Of a DNA stretch of 64,000 nucleotides, positions 1 through 7,580 are shown piece by piece. The notes under the pieces were generated by a model. That model saw only the letters and a program-made list of their open reading frames with translations. It searched no databases and was not told the origin of the DNA. The DNA lies in the NCBI GenBank assembly GCA_018062405.1, contig JAGOSF010000002.1:1-64000 (forward strand), given 5' to 3'. Both the position numbers and the translations under genes were made by a program. The first letter of the stretch is position 1; every line of letters begins with the position of its first letter. This DNA comes from Candidatus Babeliales bacterium (GTDB lineage Bacteria > Babelota > Babeliae > Babelales > Chromulinivoraceae).

Positions 1-151
1 TTTCTCAAAAATGAAACATTTTAGAAGAGTTTTCTCTCGATTCGAAAAATCGAAACGAAATTTTATATCTTTTATATCATTTGTTGGAGCTATTTTATGG
101 CTACGATAAAAACTCAACGGAACCTAACAGATATCTTTAAATTCTAAATGC

Positions 152-1168
152 TTATTTTCTTAATTCTTCTACCATTTCGCGTACAGCTTCAACTATTATC
201 TCTGGTTGATTATACGGAACCAAATGACCACTATTTTCTGCAATCATCTGTTTACCTCGTGATGATTTCGTTACTAAATCAGCTTGCAATTCAGGCCAAA
301 CTCGATTTATTTCATCAATTTCATCTTGAGTAGTCATACCCATATGGTCTACAATAGTCATCGGTTTACCCACGGTAATTACCGCTAAAGGTAGATTTCC
401 CAATAATCCAGCCCTTTCTTGAATTATTTTGCAATTTTGTTTAAATTCAGCTGCTTCATGCATAAAGGCAGCCATAAACTTAGTCGGCAATCGTTGAGAC
501 ATCAATCTTTTTTGCAACTCAAATGGAAATTTTTCTAACGGATTATGTTCTAAAGAGCTTGTAAAAGTCATCACATAAAGTAATAATCGCGGAATACCTA
601 AAAACCAAAGATACCAAGCTCCCTGAGATAATAATTTCATATCAGGGAGCTGCATTTTTTCATATATGTCTTCATGGCTTGCATCTACCAATACAATCCC
701 TACAACTTCATCTGGATATTTTTGTGCAAATAATCGTACGTTGAGACCCCCAAATGAATGACCTACTAAAATATATTGACCTGTTACACTCGCATTTTTA
801 AGCATAGTATGTAACTCTACAACCATATTTTCACTTGTTCGAGCTAACGGACTTACATCAGACCATCCATAACCGGCACGATCATACGTAATCACTCGTG
901 CAAATTTTGCAATCTCAGGTTGAACCAATGACCAATCCAGCGAGTCTCCCCCCAGTCCTGCATCCATAACAATAGTTGGTTGACCTTCAACTGAAATACC
1001 TCTATCAATCATATGTAACTTGTAACCACCAATATCGACCATTCTACCAATCGGTGGAAAATCACGTTCATCTAACTTAGTTGCAACATATTGATATGTT
1101 GCACCAGATCCTGCTAAAGCTAAAATCGATGCTCCAATAACTTTCAACGTCGTCATCAAAATTGCCAT
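152..1168 (-). CDS. Alpha/beta hydrolase, membrane-anchored
   Basis: 338-aa alpha/beta-hydrolase-fold protein. One hydrophobic segment at about residues 5-25 suggests an N-terminal membrane anchor or uncleaved signal. The nucleophile elbow GHSFGG places the catalytic Ser at 138. An Asp around 162 (VLVDASHED) is the likely acid or lid-region residue, and His315 (NSGHLV) fits the triad His. The oxyanion region is near DAGLGG (69-74). The family includes esterases, lipases and haloperoxidase-like enzymes, so the substrate cannot be told from sequence. It is transcribed alone, divergently from the 1403 gene across a 234-nt gap. Confidence 0.85.
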   Translation of the reverse strand: MAILMTTLKVIGASILALAGSGATYQYVATKLDERDFPPIGRMVDIGGYKLHMIDRGISVEGQPTIVMDAGLGGDSLDWSLVQPEIAKFARVITYDRAGYGWSDVSPLARTSENMVVELHTMLKNASVTGQYILVGHSFGGLNVRLFAQKYPDEVVGIVLVDASHEDIYEKMQLPDMKLLSQGAWYLWFLGIPRLLLYVMTFTSSLEHNPLEKFPFELQKRLMSQRLPTKFMAAFMHEAAEFKQNCKIIQERAGLLGNLPLAVITVGKPMTIVDHMGMTTQDEIDEINRVWPELQADLVTKSSRGKQMIAENSGHLVPYNQPEIIVEAVREMVEELRK

Positions 1169-1402
1169 ATTTTATCCTTTGCAGCACGATTTATTTTATC
1201 AAAACTTTGAACTCATGTCTTATTGTAACTTTATCATGTTTATAGTCAGTTGACAAAGGCTTGATATAGTTTTGTATACCATACTTTTTAGCTTGTATAA
1301 CCATCTAAAATTTCATCGTTAAAAACAGCTATTTTTGATATATTCTTAATCCAAGAAATAACTACTTGCCTATCTATTTCGATAAACAAAAAGGAATAAA
1401 AC

Positions 1403-2023
1403 ATGGCTCACTGGGGATGGTTTTGGAAAGTAAAGAAAAAACATCAAGCAAGAACTCTCTGTTCAAAGCTCACGTCTATAGATTCATTCAAGCTTATCAA
1501 AAATGATGCTTTCGCAGGATTTACAGTCCAACCTATGGATATCAAAGCAAAGCTGCAAGAAGATGAATTACGCATCACTTACCGCAAACGCAAAGAACAT
1601 AGCTACATTATTCCTATCGATAAACAGCCATGTAACTTTGGAGGATTTAGGTACTTTTTTAGGTGTCCGCTCTGCCAATGTAGAATGCGCATGCTCTATC
1701 TCACCGACAAAAGTATCTTTTTATGTAGACAATGCTTGAATTTGAGTTATAAATCACAACTTTTAAGACCAACTCGCCGCTATGATTACATGAATGAAAA
1801 AATTACCAACATTATAGAAAAACAAGGCGGTGATACATCATGGAACAAACCTAAAAGAATGCATGCAACAACCTATGAACGGCTAAGAAGTTTACACCTT
1901 TACTACGAACATATGTCTCATAATGCCACCAATAAAGAACTCCGTGCTTGGTATGGTGCAAAAATGGAACCTTACTTGGATGGCTATTTTGATTATGCAC
2001 CAGACAAGCCACTAAGATTCTAA
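1403..2023 (+). CDS. Zinc-ribbon protein of the accessory island
   Basis: 206 aa with no signal peptide. It has a basic N-terminus and a Cys4 zinc-ribbon made of CPLC (C88, C91) and CRQC (C108, C111), with the pattern rCPLC...LYL...FLCRQC-LNLSYKSQ. Proteins with this pattern are common as small orphan genes on phages and integrated elements and have no firm function; DNA binding is an inference. An AGGA motif precedes the ATG (aaaaaggaataaaacATG). The 3' end overlaps the convergent 412-aa gene by 12 nt. It may mark the left part of the 1.4-7.2 kb island, but no left boundary repeat was found. Confidence 0.75.
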   Translation: MAHWGWFWKVKKKHQARTLCSKLTSIDSFKLIKNDAFAGFTVQPMDIKAKLQEDELRITYRKRKEHSYIIPIDKQPCNFGGFRYFFRCPLCQCRMRMLYLTDKSIFLCRQCLNLSYKSQLLRPTRRYDYMNEKITNIIEKQGGDTSWNKPKRMHATTYERLRSLHLYYEHMSHNATNKELRAWYGAKMEPYLDGYFDYAPDKPLRF

Positions 2024-3250
2024 TCGTGGTAATTTTGATAATTTTTTAGCAATCTCTGCACGTTGAACTGAAGATAAATCACTGCCACTGAATTTAGCTC
2101 CCACAAAATTTTTACAATTTTTTCCAGGAGTTTTTTGAAACACAATCTTTTCAAACAATTGAAATTGAATTTTAGAAAACAATGTAGTCCAGGAAAGTTT
2201 GTTCCACTGATATTCTTTTCCAAAAGCATGAATATCAATAACTGTATGCTTAGCTCGACAGAAAATATCACACGTTAGCTTAAATATGTGCGATTCTCCA
2301 CCCTCTTTAAACTCATGTAAAATGTATAAAATAGGAATACCCACCTTCAAGCTTATTATTTCCAAAAATAAATATGCTCGATTTCTACGCATCTCTGGAA
2401 AAATGTTGAATTCATCACTAGGGCTAATATCAATATCATTTTTATTTTCTTCAGCAAACATACTATCTAGAACCAATCGCAAGGATGACAAAATTTTCGC
2501 TTTAGTAAAAAACAACATATTCCCTTGATGTTTACTTTGTTTTTCATGTAAAAGCATAAACTCTTCATAGTCTTGCTGCATACTTATCAAAAATAGTTGT
2601 AAATCAACATCTATATCAAGATCAAATATGTTTTTTTTATCTTTTCCAGTGTTATTCCAATATTTCAATAGTCCATCTAATAAAATAACTGCAACCGAAA
2701 CATCTGCAACTTGATCACTTATAAACATTAACTCTATTTCTTGCATTTTTTTCCACGAAGGCACAAATAACAAATTGCCTATAACAAAATCTATACTAGA
2801 AAATTTTTGTTCAACTTTAGCATATTTCAAAACCAGTTGATATTGCTTATAAATGACCCATAAATCTTTTAACAATGCTTGAATTTTAAGATATACATGC
2901 TCCCAACCAACTCGAGTATTCTGACAACGATTAACTTGAATATCAATCAATTTAATATGTTGTTCAATCTTATAATCTTGAATAACTGTCAGATCTTTTT
3001 TGAGATTTTGATAACCAAGCACCAGTTCATCTTCAACTACCCATTTAATACGAAAACGCTGAGCTTGATATTGTCTTTTCTTCTCTTCTATTTTTTGAAA
3101 AGCCTGTGATGCAAATATTTTAGGAATCATCTCTCCAGCAACGATCCAATAAAATCCATACAAAAAGAATGCTTCTTCAGCCTTCAAAATTAATCTGCTT
3201 AATACTTCTTGTTCGACATTCACTATTTTTTTATTGTCCAGCTTACTCAT
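2012..3250 (-). CDS. Unrecognised 412-aa protein
   Basis: I do not recognise a family. The 412-aa product has no signal peptide or convincing membrane helix. It is rich in Lys, Glu, Ile, Leu and Phe, with predicted helical stretches at about residues 10-130, and ends in a basic tail (AEIAKKLSKLP). It is the only leftward gene inside the 1.4-7.2 kb island and converges on the zinc-ribbon gene with a 12-nt overlap. Position and lack of homology suggest accessory cargo of the island. Defence or host-interaction roles are possible but nothing in the sequence supports a specific one. Confidence 0.7.
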   Translation of the reverse strand: MSKLDNKKIVNVEQEVLSRLILKAEEAFFLYGFYWIVAGEMIPKIFASQAFQKIEEKKRQYQAQRFRIKWVVEDELVLGYQNLKKDLTVIQDYKIEQHIKLIDIQVNRCQNTRVGWEHVYLKIQALLKDLWVIYKQYQLVLKYAKVEQKFSSIDFVIGNLLFVPSWKKMQEIELMFISDQVADVSVAVILLDGLLKYWNNTGKDKKNIFDLDIDVDLQLFLISMQQDYEEFMLLHEKQSKHQGNMLFFTKAKILSSLRLVLDSMFAEENKNDIDISPSDEFNIFPEMRRNRAYLFLEIISLKVGIPILYILHEFKEGGESHIFKLTCDIFCRAKHTVIDIHAFGKEYQWNKLSWTTLFSKIQFQLFEKIVFQKTPGKNCKNFVGAKFSGSDLSSVQRAEIAKKLSKLPRLES

Positions 3251-3451
3251 GATGCACCATATTATGATTCTGTATTTTTATCGAAACCTTCATAAACATA
3301 ACAAAAAAAAGATGAGTCAACAATCACAAAACTATGAATCTGTCAAGCGTATGGAATTTTATTCCACTGCGTACCACACAATGTACCACGCAAAAAACTC
3401 TAAGTATCATCAACATTGATAATAACATTAAAAAAATACTGAGAGTTGAAA

Positions 3452-3568
3452 ATGAAGCAAAAACAAAAAGAAATATTTGTAGATGATAGTCGATCAAACC
3501 TTCTGAATTTTTTCAGAATTTTATATCGAATAAAAAAGCGTTTGGATCAAGAGCGAAAAAATAGTTGA
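3452..3568 (+). CDS. Possible small basic protein, 38 aa
   Basis: Short frame starting MKQKQKEIF and ending in a basic helix (KKRLDQERKNS). A GAGAG motif lies 6 nt before the ATG (gagagttgaaaATG), a fair ribosome-binding site. It sits just upstream of the control region of the primase gene. Size and charge would suit a small DNA-binding or copy-control protein, but that is inference and the frame could be chance. Confidence 0.35.
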   Translation: MKQKQKEIFVDDSRSNLLNFFRILYRIKKRLDQERKNS

Positions 3569-3580
3569 GAAATATTTAAT

Positions 3581-3647
3581 AAAAAAAAGCCAGTGAGCGC
3601 TGGCAATTAATAATGGTCGAAGAACCGACCCGAAAGTAACATAATGT
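3581..3647 (-). ncRNA. Candidate antisense RNA covering the primase start
   Basis: On the minus strand a TATAAT box (3654-3659) is followed, about 7 nt on, by roughly 67 nt that contain two hairpins: GGTCG/CGACC at 3615-3630 and GCCAG/CTGGC at 3589-3604. The second runs straight into eight T residues (3588-3581), a textbook intrinsic terminator. The predicted RNA is complementary to the leader and ATG of the primase zinc-finger gene at 3644. Plasmids commonly control replication genes with such counter-transcribed RNAs. Seen: promoter box, hairpins, T-tract. Inferred: that it is transcribed and regulatory. Confidence 0.5.
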
Positions 3648-3658
3648 ATAAACATTAT
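3641..3658 (+). promoter_or_regulatory. Inverted repeat over the primase start codon
   Basis: ATAATGT - ATAA - ACATTAT is a perfect 7-bp inverted repeat with a 4-nt loop, and the ATG of the 3644 gene lies inside its left arm. In mRNA it would hide the start codon. As DNA it could be an operator overlapping the antisense -10 box. Confidence 0.4.
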
Positions 3659-3931
3659 AACAAAAATCATGCTAAAACTCTAGACCCAGAGAAGTTTTCG
3701 CTAGAAGGATTCATCAAATACGTGGAAGGAAAAACTGGTAGCAAAGCTAAGCTTGGTTATAACGGTTATCAATTACATTGCCCTGCACATAGCGATAAAA
3801 GAGCAAGTCTTTCTGTAACTCAAGATGAAACTGGCAAAATCTTATTTCATTGTCATGCAGGATGCAACTTCAAAGATCTTTGTTGGACGCTCAATATAAA
3901 ACCTCAACAACTCTTCCCTCAAACAAGCTAG
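3644..3931 (+). CDS. Primase-type CHC2 zinc-finger protein
   Basis: 95 aa. Residues 44-75 carry the zinc-finger pattern of plasmid and phage primases: CPAH (C46, H49), then RASLSV, then HCHAGC (C70, C74). In related proteins this finger is fused to TOPRIM and helicase domains and recognises the priming template. Here it is a free-standing protein, and the TOPRIM-helicase part follows as a separate gene 7 nt downstream, so the two are probably translated together and act as one primase-helicase. The ATG lacks a strong Shine-Dalgarno and sits in a small hairpin, consistent with restricted translation. Confidence 0.8.
   Translation: MYKHYNKNHAKTLDPEKFSLEGFIKYVEGKTGSKAKLGYNGYQLHCPAHSDKRASLSVTQDETGKILFHCHAGCNFKDLCWTLNIKPQQLFPQTS
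3654..3682 (-). promoter_or_regulatory. Promoter for the antisense RNA
   Basis: Minus-strand -10 TATAAT at 3659-3654 is a perfect consensus. With a 17-nt spacer the -35 is TAGAGT (3682-3677), a weak match. The predicted start is near 3647. Confidence 0.4.
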
Positions 3932-3938
3932 GAATAAC

Positions 3939-5387
3939 ATGATAAACAATGAAAATCGTTATAATTATGTCGATGAGAATAATAATATCCTCTTTACTAA
4001 AGTACGTCTAAATAATCCAAAATCATTTTATTCAGAACGTGAAATTGATGGTAAATTAATAACTAACTTAGAAGATACTCGTAAAGTTTTATATCAACTC
4101 CCCCAAGTTTTAGAAGCTATAAAAAACAATACGCCTATATTCATCTGCGAAGGAGAAAGAGATGTTGAAACATTAATGAAACATGGACTTATTGCAACAA
4201 CAACTCATTCAACATCTTTTTGGATTTCTGAATTTACAGAAATGCTAAAACATGGTGATGTCATTATTCTTTTTGATTATGATAAAACTGGATTTTTGCG
4301 TAGAGATAAACTTATTCAAGAATTAGCTGGTAAAGTTAAACAATTACGCAGTGTTGATCTTCCTGGGTTAGAATATACAGAAAAACATGGTCAAGATATT
4401 ACCGATTGGCTTGAAATGGGACATACCATTGAAGCATTACTTATTCTTATCGAAAAAAGTCCAAACATTGAACAACAATATCAATTTAAAACAATTGGGT
4501 TAAAAGAATTTGTAACCATGACTATTCCAAAAAGAGAAATGCTTTTATCTCCCATTATCCCAAGCCAAGGTCTTACCATGCTTTTTGCAAAACGCGGTGT
4601 AGGGAAAACATACGTTTCTTTGGAGATTGCATTCACAATTGCTACAGGAGGAACTTTTTTACGATGGAATGCTCCTGAACCAAAAAATGTTTTATATATT
4701 GATGGAGAGATGCCTCAATCAGTCATGCAAGAACGCTTACAAAAAATAATGCTAAAATCGAATCAATCATATGATGTTGAAAATGAATATTTTCATCTTT
4801 TAACACCCGATCAACAAGATGGCCCTATGCCAGACCTATCAACACAAGAAGGACGTGATGCAATTGATCATCTTGTTGAAAAAGCAGATTTTATTATTGT
4901 AGACAATATTTCATGTCTGTTTCGCACTGGCGGAGAAAATGATTCAGAAGGCTGGCAAGAAGCTCAATCTTGGGCTTTAGATCTTAGAAGACGAGGTAAA
5001 TCAATTTTATTTGTACATCATGCTGGTAAAAGCGGACATCAAAGAGGAACAAGCAAAAAAGAAGATATTCTTGATACAGTTATCATGCTTAAACAACCAG
5101 ATGATTACAAGTCAGAACAAGGCGCTTATTTTGAAATTGTTTTTGACAAAGCACGACACTTTTCAGGACAAGATGCCACCTCATTCATTGTTCAATTAAT
5201 CGAAGATGATCAAAAAAAATTGCGATGGGAAGAAACTATTTCAACTGAAGATCTTTTAATCGAACAGTATTCAACCATGAAAGCGCAAGGATTTAGCGAC
5301 CTCCTCATTCAAGAGAAAATGAATCGTTCAAAGTCCCAAGTAGAAACAATTAAAAAAAAGGCTAAAGTAAAAGGTTTAATCGGATAA
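3939..5387 (+). CDS. TOPRIM-RecA/RepA-type primase-helicase
   Basis: 482 aa. N-terminal TOPRIM domain at about 65-165, with the conserved Glu in CEGERD (E71) and the DxD in LFDYDKTG (D113, D115). C-terminal RepA/AAA_25-like ATPase with Walker A AKRGVGKT (217-224) and Walker B IIVD (319-322); a His pair in FVHHAGKSG matches the RepA-family sensor. The last 40 residues look helix-turn-helix-like. The start is supported by AGGAA 5 nt before the ATG, overlapping the stop of the zinc-finger gene. The family unwinds DNA and makes primers for plasmid, phage or integrated-element replication, so the island probably was, or is, able to replicate. Confidence 0.88.
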   Translation: MINNENRYNYVDENNNILFTKVRLNNPKSFYSEREIDGKLITNLEDTRKVLYQLPQVLEAIKNNTPIFICEGERDVETLMKHGLIATTTHSTSFWISEFTEMLKHGDVIILFDYDKTGFLRRDKLIQELAGKVKQLRSVDLPGLEYTEKHGQDITDWLEMGHTIEALLILIEKSPNIEQQYQFKTIGLKEFVTMTIPKREMLLSPIIPSQGLTMLFAKRGVGKTYVSLEIAFTIATGGTFLRWNAPEPKNVLYIDGEMPQSVMQERLQKIMLKSNQSYDVENEYFHLLTPDQQDGPMPDLSTQEGRDAIDHLVEKADFIIVDNISCLFRTGGENDSEGWQEAQSWALDLRRRGKSILFVHHAGKSGHQRGTSKKEDILDTVIMLKQPDDYKSEQGAYFEIVFDKARHFSGQDATSFIVQLIEDDQKKLRWEETISTEDLLIEQYSTMKAQGFSDLLIQEKMNRSKSQVETIKKKAKVKGLIG

Positions 5388-5394
5388 ATATCAC

Positions 5395-5439
5395 AATTCC
5401 GATTTTCCGAAGCTCTATGCAAATCGGAAAATCGGAATT
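5395..5439. repeat. 16-bp perfect inverted repeat
   Basis: AATTCCGATTTTCCGA (5395-5410) is followed after 13 nt by its exact complement (5424-5439). It lies just after the helicase gene and before the HTH-recombinase promoter. It has no T-tract, so it is not a classical terminator. It may be a replication or recombination site, or a binding site for an island protein. Confidence 0.7.
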
Positions 5440-5461
5440 CATAAAAACTAGCTTCCAGCGT

Positions 5462-5490
5462 TTGTAACGTTTATAAACGTTTGGTATAAT
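5462..5490 (+). promoter_or_regulatory. Promoter of the HTH-recombinase operon with internal operator
   Basis: -35 TTGTAA (5462-5467), a 17-nt spacer and a perfect -10 TATAAT (5485-5490). A perfect 16-bp palindrome, AACGTTTATAAACGTT (5466-5481), fills the spacer. MerR-family proteins bind palindromes between -35 and -10, and the first gene downstream is a MerR-type HTH, so autoregulation is likely. Confidence 0.7.
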
Positions 5491-5517
5491 TAGAATATAT
5501 AAATAAGGGCTCAATCA

Positions 5518-5703
5518 ATGAAAAAAATCGCTGATTACTTGACCATCAAACAAGCTGCAGAATTTGTTGGTGTTACTGCAAACACATTACGCAATTGGGA
5601 AAAAGATAAGAAAATTACGGTCTATCGTAATCCTCAAAACAAATACCGTCTGTACAAAAAAGAAGATCTTGAAAAGCTTCTCAACAACATAAAATTAGTG
5701 TGA
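5518..5703 (+). CDS. MerR-type HTH DNA-binding protein (excisionase-like)
   Basis: 61 aa consisting almost wholly of a MerR/excisionase winged helix: LTIKQAAEFVGV is the first helix pair, NTLRNWEKDKKI the recognition helix, and NKYRLYKKEDL the wing. It resembles the N-terminal DNA-binding part of IS607-family transposases, but here it is a separate protein, 4 nt upstream of a large serine recombinase. AAGGG lies 8 nt before the ATG. Likely roles are repressor or activator of its own promoter and directionality factor for the recombinase. Both roles are inferred from family and operon. Confidence 0.85.
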   Translation: MKKIADYLTIKQAAEFVGVTANTLRNWEKDKKITVYRNPQNKYRLYKKEDLEKLLNNIKLV

Positions 5704-5707
5704 CTTC

Positions 5708-7174
5708 ATGAAAGCGATAATACTTGCTCGTGTATCAAATGCTAGCCAGGAAGAGGGTCAATCGATTCCTGCTCAAATACGACGATTAACTGAATATGCG
5801 TTAAGAAAAAACTTAATAATCGAACATACCTATCAAATCACAGAATCCTCATCAATAACAACTCGTAAAAAGTTTAATGAAATTCTGGCATTTGTCAGAA
5901 AATCAAAAGAACCTTTTGCGCTTATCACTGACACTGTCGATAGACTGCAAAGAAGTTTTCGTGATACTCCACTACTTGATGAACTACGCAAACAAGGAAA
6001 AATCGAACTTCATTTTTTACGTGAAAGTTTAATTCTCAACAAGCAATCAAATAGTGCTCAATTACAACAATGGGACGTCGGCGTACTTTTTGCCTCCAGC
6101 TATGTTCGTCAACTTGGTGATAATGTTAAGCGCAGCCAAGAAGAATGCATCCGTAACGGCCAATGGATTTCAAAAGCACCTTTTGGCTACAAGAATATAT
6201 CCCTGCAATCTGGGCAAAAAACGATTATTATTAACGAACTAGAAGCCCCTTTTGTCGTTAAAGTATTTGAAGCTTATGCACAAGATAATATTTCATTTCA
6301 AACGCTTGCTGCAACTATGAAACCAATCTTTCCACCAACCGCACGTGGTAAGACAGTCACCGCACGCACTATTGAGCTGATACTCAAAAATCCTTTTCAC
6401 ATGGGTCTTATGAACATCAAAGAACAACTACATCCACACAAGTATGAAACGCTAATTTCTGAAGATTTATTTAATTGTGTGCAAAATATTATGCACAAAA
6501 AGAATAAGTCCCCGATTCAACATGCAGGCAAACCGATATTATTTCGCGGGTTAATCACGTGTAAAAATTGTGCTGGAGCTGTTACAGGCGATATCAAAAA
6601 AAAGAAATATGTTTATTACAGCTGTCACAACTCAAAACGTATCTGTAAGAAAAAATGGGTAAAAGAAGAAACAATCGTTAAAGAAGTGCTTCGCAATTTT
6701 GATGCTATCCAATTAACTCATCATCAAATTGAAGAAATCATGAACGACCTTCAAACAGAAGATATCATAGCACAAAGAACTATCGAAAATAAATTGCGCA
6801 TCTTGAATGAAAAATTAAATCTAACCCAAGAGCGTATTTCAAAACTAATCGACATGCATATCGATGGTAAAATTGACGCTGAAACATATTATGGAAAACT
6901 TGAAGAATATAAACGAGAACAACAAAAACTGTTGCTTGAGATTAAATCTTACGATACAGACCATAAAGTTGAATTAATCGTTGCTCAACAAATACTTGAA
7001 ATGACACAGGACGCAAAAGAATGTTTTATGAGTTCGAAGTTTGATGAAAAACAGCAACTTTTGAAACTGTTTTGTTCGAACTTGTTTTTGAACAATGAAA
7101 AGCTCGATGTGGAGCTACGAATGCCATTCAATTTGATGCCGCAAATGCAGGATCAAACAGTATGGCGGAGCTGA
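5708..7174 (+). CDS. Large serine recombinase (integrase/resolvase family)
   Basis: 488 aa. The N-terminal resolvase domain (1-150) begins MKAIILARVS with the catalytic nucleophile Ser10; active-site arginines follow in the domain, as in DTVDRLQRS. A recombinase domain spans about 165-265 (PFGYKN...), a zinc beta-ribbon about 280-325 (CKNC ... SCHNSKRICKK), and a coiled coil about 345-430, as in phage and ICE integrases. The stop codon lies within the acceptor stem of the opposite-strand tRNA-Asp, so the last residues (WRS) are written by tRNA sequence. It probably integrates and excises the island. It could also be an IS607-like transposase split from its HTH domain. Confidence 0.92.
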   Translation: MKAIILARVSNASQEEGQSIPAQIRRLTEYALRKNLIIEHTYQITESSSITTRKKFNEILAFVRKSKEPFALITDTVDRLQRSFRDTPLLDELRKQGKIELHFLRESLILNKQSNSAQLQQWDVGVLFASSYVRQLGDNVKRSQEECIRNGQWISKAPFGYKNISLQSGQKTIIINELEAPFVVKVFEAYAQDNISFQTLAATMKPIFPPTARGKTVTARTIELILKNPFHMGLMNIKEQLHPHKYETLISEDLFNCVQNIMHKKNKSPIQHAGKPILFRGLITCKNCAGAVTGDIKKKKYVYYSCHNSKRICKKKWVKEETIVKEVLRNFDAIQLTHHQIEEIMNDLQTEDIIAQRTIENKLRILNEKLNLTQERISKLIDMHIDGKIDAETYYGKLEEYKREQQKLLLEIKSYDTDHKVELIVAQQILEMTQDAKECFMSSKFDEKQQLLKLFCSNLFLNNEKLDVELRMPFNLMPQMQDQTVWRS

Positions 7175-7240
7175 CGGGACTCGAACCCGCGACCTTTCGC
7201 GTGACAGGCGAACGCTCTAACCAAACTGAGCTACAGCTCC
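7163..7240 (-). tRNA. tRNA-Asp (GTC)
   Basis: Full cloverleaf on the minus strand: acceptor GGAGCTG/CAGCTCC, anticodon loop CTGTCAC giving GTC, T-loop GTTCGAGTC, and an encoded CCA at 7165-7163. The serine recombinase gene on the other strand ends inside its acceptor stem. Confidence 0.95.
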
Positions 7241-7363
7241 ACTGTATTTTTTTGTAGAATTTTCATCTACTTAGATTTCATAGAGATATCTATAAAAAAG
7301 AATAACAAAAAACTAACATTTTTCACAATATTTTTTATGTTATTCAAACTTATAGAAAAATTA

Positions 7364-7439
7364 TGGCTCCTCGAGCTGGACTCGAACCAGCGACCTAACG
7401 ATTAACAGTCGTGCGCTCTACCAACTGAGCTATCGAGGA
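7364..7439 (-). tRNA. tRNA-Asn (GTT)
   Basis: Minus strand, acceptor TCCTCGA/TCGAGGA, anticodon loop CTGTTAA giving GTT, T-loop GTTCGAGTC, encoded CCA. No structured trailer element follows it, unlike tRNA-Val. Confidence 0.95.
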
Positions 7440-7462
7440 ACACAACTTAAATTCAAAATAGG

Positions 7463-7580
7463 ATCCGGTATCGTTCGATCTTGCCGAACTGATCCGGATA
7501 GCCTTCACATTTGTTAATCATATGACTTTAACAAAACCAACGTTCATCTTGACGCACGCCCGATGAACTGCCGGGAAGAC
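7463..7580 (-). repeat. tRNA trailer element, diverged copy C (3' of tRNA-Val)
   Basis: Third and most diverged member of the family also found at 22169 and 37485. It has an outer-side hairpin ATCCGG/CCGGAT (7463-7468, 7494-7499), a second hairpin GTTCATC/GATGAAC (7542-7548, 7562-7568), and the shared end GAAGACTGGTGGGC running into the tRNA CCA. Its distance from hairpin to CCA (118 nt) nearly equals the 112 nt of the other copies. Confidence 0.55.

Noticed and set aside
1-151. Left window edge
   Set aside because: AT-rich sequence with only a 16-codon frame; no supported gene, terminator or repeat.
1240-1300. Possible promoter TTGACA ... TATACC ahead of the 1403 gene
   Set aside because: The spacer would be 19 nt and the -10 match is poor; not enough to annotate.
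3312-3419. 35-codon plus-strand frame (MSQQSQNYESVK...) between the 412-aa gene and the island control region
   Set aside because: No clear ribosome-binding site and no recognisable motif. It contains a short GTACCAC direct repeat that might be a recombination site, but nothing supports this further.
5518-7174. Classical IS607 element
   Set aside because: The HTH and recombinase are separate proteins, the recombinase is the large type with zinc ribbon and coiled coil, and no TnpB-like gene or short terminal structure was seen.
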